This document shows, piece by piece, positions 5,575-9,240 of a stretch of 9,240 nucleotides of DNA. The translations under genes and the position numbers were made by a program. The stretch covers positions 1 through 9,240 of the forward strand of contig NIVA01000045.1 of assembly GCA_002254335.1 (NCBI GenBank). The letters are read 5' to 3'. This stretch comes from Bacteroidetes bacterium 4572_114. Lineage in GTDB: Bacteria > Bacteroidota > Bacteroidia > Bacteroidales > 4484-276. A model generated the notes under the pieces. That model was not told the origin of the DNA and did no database searches. It worked only from the letters and a program-made list of their open reading frames with translations. Positions within the stretch are counted from its first letter, which is position 1. Every line of letters starts with the position of its first letter.

Positions 5575-5979
5575 TCATTCTTCTAAAATCCTGCCCATCG
5601 TTCCTGCCACTATTTCTATGGTAAAAGTTTTTGCAGGTGGTTCATTTTCTTCAAACTTCCTGTGGTAAATTAGGTTTAATGACGTTTGGCCGGCTGCAAT
5701 AGTTTGAAATTCAAAGGTGTATTTTCCATCTGAACCGGGTTTGCCATCATCGGGCTCAAACCTGGCTTCACCAATTTGTTTAATAATCGATGCTTCAAAA
5801 GAGGCCACTTCCCAAATATAACCTGTTGTTGGGTTTCCTGTCAGTTCAACCTCAAACGGATCATCAATCCCAAGGTTTATTGTTGTGCCATTATCTTCTT
5901 CAGTAAAAGGCTTAACACAGGATGTGATGAAAATACTGAAAAGCAATACAATAATTAAGGTGGATGTTTTATGTTTCAT
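5575..5979 (-). CDS. Chagasin-like (MEROPS I42) protease-inhibitor lipoprotein
   Basis: 134-residue small exported protein. The signal sequence MKHKTSTLIIVLLFSIFITSC ends in a lipobox with Cys21, so the mature protein should be a membrane-anchored lipoprotein. The rest fits the immunoglobulin-like chagasin fold: NPTTGYIWEV (49-58) is the family's NPTTG[YF]xW loop that inserts into the active site of papain-family (C1) cysteine proteases; GKPGSDGKYTFEFQ (79-92) corresponds to the glycine-rich loop; LIYHRKFE (103-110) corresponds to the YxRPW loop, with the usual PW replaced by KF. The changed third loop may weaken or alter target choice. Probable role: protecting the envelope from host, predator or own cysteine proteases. 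It is on the same strand as sucC but 268 bp downstream with a repeat array between, so co-transcription is doubtful. Convergent with the DUF3108 gene. No protease gene is in the window. Confidence 0.85.
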   Translation of the reverse strand: MKHKTSTLIIVLLFSIFITSCVKPFTEEDNGTTINLGIDDPFEVELTGNPTTGYIWEVASFEASIIKQIGEARFEPDDGKPGSDGKYTFEFQTIAAGQTSLNLIYHRKFEENEPPAKTFTIEIVAGTMGRILEE

Positions 5980-6042
5980 TTTTAAGATAAATATGGTACT
6001 GTCACTAATTTATGGAACAATAATGAGTCCGGTCTAAAAAGC

Positions 6043-6058
6043 CACGAATGCACGAATG
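6043..6058. repeat. Tandem octamer pair CACGAATG
   Basis: CACGAATG is exactly duplicated in tandem, in the gap upstream of the I42 lipoprotein gene. It is short, but has the same 8-bp period as the larger arrays in the other gaps. Confidence 0.6.
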
Positions 6059-6181
6059 ATAAAATGCAATACTCTGATATTCAATAGTAATAATTTCACA
6101 AATAGGGTACTTCGCACCTTTTTATACTAGACTCAATAATATTATGCCCTACAATTATAAGGTATCCACTTGGACTCCCAA

Positions 6182-6237
6182 CACCCGTCACCCGTCACCC
6201 GACATCCGACATCCGGCACCCGTCACCCGACACCTGA
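6182..6237. repeat. 7-bp tandem repeat array (CACCCGT/CATCCGA type)
   Basis: Eight contiguous heptamers in perfect phase: CACCCGT twice, CACCCGA, CATCCGA, CATCCGG, CACCCGT, CACCCGA, CACCTGA; a degenerate unit (CTCCCAA) precedes at 6175. The array ends 10 bp past the sucC stop, in the position of its 3' untranslated region. There is no hairpin potential, so it is not a normal terminator. Spacer-free tandem units rule out CRISPR. Confidence 0.9.
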
Positions 6238-6247
6238 CCTCCTATCC

Positions 6248-7435
6248 CTAAAGTATTTCATTCACCAGCTTCGAGGCATCTTCCAGTGCAATGGCCGAAT
6301 GTACTTTTAACCCTGATTCATCTATTAACTGCTTGCCTTCTTCGGCGTTGGTGCCCTGGAGCCTGACGATAATAGGAATATCAATATCGCCAATATTTTG
6401 GTATGCATCAACAATGCCTTGTGCCACGCGGTCGCAGCGGACAATCCCACCAAAGATATTCACAAGGATGGCCTTCACATTGGGGTCTTTCAGGATAATC
6501 CTAAAAGCTTCCTCCACCCGTTTTGCATTTGCCGCCCCCCCCACGTCCAGGAAGTTGGCAGGTTCGCCGCCCGACATTTTTATCATGTCCATTGTGGCCA
6601 TGGCCAATCCGGCGCCATTCACCATACAACCTACATTTCCATCAAGCTTTACATAATTCAGGTCGTAGCGGCTGGCTTCCACTTCAATGGGGTCTTCTTC
6701 GTTCAGGTCGCGCATGGCCAGTATGTCGCGGTGCCTGTAAAGCGAATTGTTGTCGATCACAACTTTGGCGTCCACGGCAAAAATCCGATTGTCTGAGGTT
6801 TTTACCACCGGATTGATCTCGAATAGTGAAGCGTCACTGCCTTCATAAGCTTTGTAAAGTGCCACTGCAAATTTCACCATGTTTTTAAATGCAGTGCCGC
6901 TTAATCCAAAATTGAAAGCAATTTTCCGGGCCTGGAAACCTTGAATTCCTACTGTTGGATCAATTTCCTCAGTAAAAATCTGATCTGGTGTTTCTTCGGC
7001 CACAGCTTCTATGTTCATCCCGCCCCTGGGCGAATACATGATCATGTTCCTTCCGGTTTTTCTGTTGAGCAACACACTCATGTAATATTCCAGGATTTCC
7101 GAGCTGCCTGGAGAGTACATATCCTCCTGGATCAATACCTTCCTTACAAGTTTTCCTTCGGGTGGGGTTTGTGGGGTAACAAGGTGCATGCCTATGATCT
7201 GGTCAGCTATTTTTTCCACATCATCTAAACTTTTTGCCAACTTTACACCTCCGCCTTTGCCTCTTCCGCCTGCGTGTACCTGGGCTTTTACCACCCACAT
7301 TTTTGTACCGGTTTTGGTTTGTAAAGTTTTTGCCGCTTCAACTGCTTGCTCGGGCGATTCGGCAACAATGCCCTGGGGGACTGCAACGCCATATTGGGCT
7401 AAGATGGCTTTTCCCTGATGTTCGTGTAGATTCAT
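6248..7435 (-). CDS. sucC: Succinate-CoA ligase, beta subunit
   Basis: Beta subunit of succinyl-CoA synthetase, the cytosolic TCA-cycle enzyme that interconverts succinyl-CoA and succinate while making or using a nucleoside triphosphate. At 395 residues it is close to the E. coli protein (388). The ATP-grasp domain starts MNLHEHQGKAIL and has VHAGGRGKGGGVK (53-65) for nucleotide binding, SLFEINP (203-209) with metal-binding E206 and N208, and VDAK (221-224). The C-terminal ligase domain has GCMVNGAGLAMATMD (269-283), FLDVGGAAN (295-303) and NIFGGIVRCD (326-335), which contacts the alpha subunit at the phosphohistidine site. ADP versus GDP use cannot be decided here. The ATG follows an A-rich leader; no clean TAnnTTTG box was found upstream. 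The partner sucD is not in the window: the next gene on this strand is the I42 lipoprotein. Split sucC and sucD loci are, to my recollection, common in Bacteroidota. Confidence 0.97.
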   Translation of the reverse strand: MNLHEHQGKAILAQYGVAVPQGIVAESPEQAVEAAKTLQTKTGTKMWVVKAQVHAGGRGKGGGVKLAKSLDDVEKIADQIIGMHLVTPQTPPEGKLVRKVLIQEDMYSPGSSEILEYYMSVLLNRKTGRNMIMYSPRGGMNIEAVAEETPDQIFTEEIDPTVGIQGFQARKIAFNFGLSGTAFKNMVKFAVALYKAYEGSDASLFEINPVVKTSDNRIFAVDAKVVIDNNSLYRHRDILAMRDLNEEDPIEVEASRYDLNYVKLDGNVGCMVNGAGLAMATMDMIKMSGGEPANFLDVGGAANAKRVEEAFRIILKDPNVKAILVNIFGGIVRCDRVAQGIVDAYQNIGDIDIPIIVRLQGTNAEEGKQLIDESGLKVHSAIALEDASKLVNEIL

Positions 7436-7490
7436 TTATTTGGTTTTTTATTTGTTTAATTGTTCGGTTAGTAGGAATGTGAAAATGTTT

Positions 7491-7560
7491 TAATGCTTCA
7501 ATGCTTCAATGTTGAGCGTAGCGAAATCCCGCAAATGCGGGGCTTCAATGCTTTAATGTT
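7491..7560. repeat. GCTTCAATG repeats around a CCCGCA/TGCGGG hairpin
   Basis: ATGCTTCA is repeated in tandem (7493-7500, 7501-7508) and followed by ATGTTGAG. After the hairpin CCCGCA-AA-TGCGGG (7528-7541) come CTTCAATG (7543-7550), CTTTAATG (7551-7558) and TTGGG. The block therefore has a repeat-hairpin-repeat structure. The hairpin arms are identical to those of the palindrome at 5521-5536. Confidence 0.65.
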
Positions 7561-7716
7561 GGGTAAAAATATGAGAAGGTTATTTGTTTTCTTTAATCAA
7601 TACTCAGGTTTATCAGTATCTACCACCTAAACACCTAACCTGGACGAGCCAGAACCAAACAGGAATAATCTTTTGTAGAAAGCTTAAAATCCTAAACTCA
7701 AAACCCAAAATAATTC

Positions 7717-7840
7717 TCAAAATCCAAATTTTTAAATGTTCAAAGTACTCCATTATAACGAAAGGCTTAAAGTTAGCTATTTGAATATTTGGATTTTAGT
7801 CATCCATACGGACAAGTTTTGAATTTATTTTGGATTTTGA
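7717..7840. repeat. AT-rich inverted repeats (TCAAAATCCAAA)
   Basis: TCAAAATCCAAA (7717-7728) has a perfect 12-bp inverted copy TTTGGATTTTGA (7829-7840). AAAATCCAAAT (7719-7729) also pairs perfectly with ATTTGGATTTT (7787-7797), giving two alternative large-loop structures. A further partial copy (TTTGGATTTAT) follows near 7849-7860. The arms are too far apart and too AT-rich for a terminator; this looks like a degenerate intergenic repeat. Confidence 0.6.
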
Positions 7841-7902
7841 TATTTGCTTTTTGGATTTATTAAAGTCCTGCCAAAAAAAACACGAACATTATTGATAAGA
7901 TA

Positions 7903-7983
7903 CTAAACACAAAAACACCTAAACACAAAAAACACCTAAACACCTAAACACAAAAACACCTAAACACATTTACACCTCAACAC
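7903..7983. repeat. 8-bp tandem repeat array (CTAAACAC/AAAAACAC)
   Basis: Ten octamers of the form NNNNACAC: CTAAACAC alternating with AAAAACAC or ATTTACAC, one CTAAACAC unpaired (7936-7943), ending in CTCAACAC. One unit (7927-7935) has a single extra A, a 9-bp slip. Alternation gives a 16-bp higher-order unit. The array lies about 130 bp before the -7 box of the DUF5916 gene. Confidence 0.88.
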
Positions 7984-8112
7984 ATTCCCTCACAGTTTTA
8001 AAGGGCGCAAAAGTATCATTTTTTAGTATTGATAAAAACTTGCACACATTATACTAAATCCGAAACTTGAACGCTAATGATTAAAATTTTACTTTAAGTC
8101 TGGTTAATACAA

Positions 8113-8120
8113 TAAATTTG
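8113..8120 (+). promoter_or_regulatory. Probable Bacteroidota -7 promoter box
   Basis: TAAATTTG matches TAnnTTTG and ends 16 bp before the ATG at 8137, the same spacing as the box at 1088-1095. No clear TTTG lies at the -33 distance. The implied leader is about 10 nt, with no Shine-Dalgarno. Confidence 0.5.
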
Positions 8121-8136
8121 CGGATATACCCCCTGG

Positions 8137-9240
8137 ATGAAACGGATTAGTATTTTAACAATTTTTACATTTTTGCTGGCGTTAACGGTAGCTGCGGCTA
8201 CCAGAAACCCCAACAAAACGGCTTATGCCAACAGAATATCAAGCCCTCCAAAAATTGATGGTGTCCTGGATGATTATTGCTGGGAAACCACAGAGGCTAT
8301 TAGTGGCCTTACACAATTTGACCCTGATTATTCCAGGCCGGCATCTCAAAAATCCTTTGTGTATATTGTTTATGATGATGAAGCAATTTATGTGGGGGCA
8401 CTTTTGCACGACACGGCCCCCGACAGTATCTTGACCCAGTTTGGGAACCGTGATGATGGGGGTTTGAATGCGGATTGGTTTGGGGTTGAGTTTGATACCT
8501 ATTTCAACCAAATGGATGCATATTCTTTTAAAGTTACGGCTTCGGGGGTACAGATCGATAGTCGTTACCGCGACCATACTTTTGATGCAGTTTGGCAAAG
8601 TGCCGTTAAAATAACTGATGAAGGTTGGGTGGCAGAAATGAAGATACCTTACTCGGCAATCCGTTTTCCGAATGAGGACGAGCAGGTTTGGGGAGTGCAG
8701 GTTTTAAGGAATATCAGGAGGAACCGTGAAACTGATATGTGGGCACTGGGGGTAAAAGGTGCCCCAAATCAAATGGTTTACTGGGGCACATTAAATGGGC
8801 TGGCCAACATAAAACCGCCTATCAGGTTATCCTTAAGCCCATATTTTTCATTGTCAGGTCAACACGATCAGCGGATTGAGGATAAAGCCAATCAGTTTTC
8901 CTATTCATTTGGAGGAGGTGCTGATATAAAATACGGCATCAACGAAAGTTATACCCTCGACATGACCCTGTTCCCTGATTTTAGCCAGGTTAAATCAGAC
9001 GATAAAGTGAAAAATCTTAGTGCCTTTGAAACAGTTTATGCCGAACATCGGCCATTTTTTAAAGAAGCTGTTGACCTTTTTAGAAAAGGGGGGTTGTTTT
9101 ATTCGAGGCGTATCGGGGGGACACCGAAACACTTTTATGAAGTCAACGACCTGATCGACACCAATGAATTTATTATAGATAACCCTTCCCAGGCCAAATT
9201 GCTGAATGCGTTAAAAGTGTCGGGCAGGAACAACCATGGG
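8137..9240 (+). CDS. DUF5916 / CBM9-like outer-membrane protein, N-terminal part
   Basis: An open frame runs from the ATG at 8137 to the right edge (368 codons, no stop), so the gene is cut by the window. A signal peptide (MKRISILTIFTFLLALTVAAA, 1-21) supports the start and export. Residues about 33-220 form a carbohydrate-binding-module-9-like domain: PPKIDGVLDDYCWE (37-50), IVYDDEAIYVGALLHD (77-92), ADWFGVEFDTY (112-122), GWVAEMKIPYSAIRFP (163-178) and WGVQVLRNIRRNRE (185-198). From about 225 comes the DUF5916 region with its hallmark MTLFPDFSQVKSDDKVKN (276-293), HRPFFKEAVDLF (304-315) and LFYSRRIGG (320-328). Family members are usually some 700-900 residues with a beta-barrel-like C-terminus, so about half is missing. 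The family is frequent in Bacteroidota; its function is not established, and polysaccharide or peptide handling at the outer membrane is a guess. It is divergent from sucC with its own -7 box. Confidence 0.93.
   Translation, partial: MKRISILTIFTFLLALTVAAATRNPNKTAYANRISSPPKIDGVLDDYCWETTEAISGLTQFDPDYSRPASQKSFVYIVYDDEAIYVGALLHDTAPDSILTQFGNRDDGGLNADWFGVEFDTYFNQMDAYSFKVTASGVQIDSRYRDHTFDAVWQSAVKITDEGWVAEMKIPYSAIRFPNEDEQVWGVQVLRNIRRNRETDMWALGVKGAPNQMVYWGTLNGLANIKPPIRLSLSPYFSLSGQHDQRIEDKANQFSYSFGGGADIKYGINESYTLDMTLFPDFSQVKSDDKVKNLSAFETVYAEHRPFFKEAVDLFRKGGLFYSRRIGGTPKHFYEVNDLIDTNEFIIDNPSQAKLLNALKVSGRNNHG

Larger units (their letters stand above)
7436..8136. other. Divergent intergenic region (701 bp), repeat-rich, no gene
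   Basis: The gap between sucC and the DUF5916 gene has no credible coding region; a 66-codon frame (7584-7784) runs through an AT-rich inverted repeat and has no recognisable domain. Contents from the sucC side: a GCTTCAATG repeat cluster with a CCCGCA hairpin (7491-7560), a lone copy of the CTAAACAC octamer (7627-7634), AATCCAAA inverted repeats (7717-7840), an octamer array (7903-7983), and a Bacteroidota-type promoter box (8113-8120). Confidence 0.75.

Noticed and set aside
7436..7490. Riboswitch or promoter in the sucC leader
   Set aside because: I found no TAnnTTTG box on the minus strand and no helix-rich conserved leader, only AT-rich sequence.
7584..7784. 66-codon open frame on the plus strand
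   Set aside because: It runs through AT-rich inverted repeats, has low-complexity Lys/Ile composition, no recognisable domain and no promoter-like box at the proper distance.
7903..7983. Possible CRISPR array
   Set aside because: The units are 8-16 bp and directly adjacent with no unique spacers, and no cas gene is present. The same holds for 990-1061, 4433-4512 and 6182-6237.
8239..8598. 119-codon antisense frame in the DUF5916 gene
   Set aside because: The sense frame is continuous with CBM9 and DUF5916 motifs across the whole stretch; the antisense frame is a shadow.

Overview
The window comes from a member of the Bacteroidota, most likely an environmental Bacteroidales/Marinilabiliales-type bacterium. 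The reasons are the protein set (DUF5916 CBM9-like protein, DUF3108 protein, Gfo/Idh/MocA–lipoprotein–glycosylphosphotransferase block, stand-alone sucC), TAnnTTTG-type -7 promoter boxes instead of sigma70 boxes, A/T-rich leaders without Shine-Dalgarno sequences, and intergenic regions filled with short tandem repeats. This placement is inference from family knowledge; no 16S gene or other marker is present. I see no tRNA, rRNA, CRISPR array, transposase or phage gene.

Layout. 7-648 (-) is a protein-L-isoaspartate O-methyltransferase. A 463-bp divergent gap with a REP-like hairpin, an 8-bp tandem array and a probable promoter separates it from a rightward block. That block holds a Gfo/Idh/MocA oxidoreductase (1112-2083), a lipoprotein of unknown function (2131-3006) and a membrane polyprenyl glycosylphosphotransferase (3015-4427). 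A second 8-bp array, in the opposite orientation to the first, starts at the transferase stop codon. A secreted DUF3108 protein follows (4568-5398). A convergent gap with hairpins (5399-5574) separates it from a leftward chagasin-like (I42) lipoprotein (5575-5979). Upstream of that, on the same strand, is sucC (6248-7435), with a 7-bp tandem array just past its stop codon. A 701-bp gap with several repeat types and a second Bacteroidota-type promoter leads to the last gene (8137 to the right edge), the N-terminal part of a large DUF5916 protein.

How the genes may work together. The 1112-4427 block looks like a cell-surface glycan module: a nucleotide-sugar-type dehydrogenase, an envelope lipoprotein and the enzyme that puts the first phosphosugar on undecaprenyl phosphate. 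The other genes are metabolic (sucC), repair (pcm) or envelope proteins (DUF3108, I42, DUF5916) with no evident link to each other.

The most unusual signal is non-coding. The gaps between genes, but not the genes I read, carry tandem repeats with an 8-bp (in two cases 7-bp) period and mostly unrelated sequences. Two of these arrays share one consensus and flank the putative glycan block in inverted orientation. I found no convincing new defence or enzymatic system.
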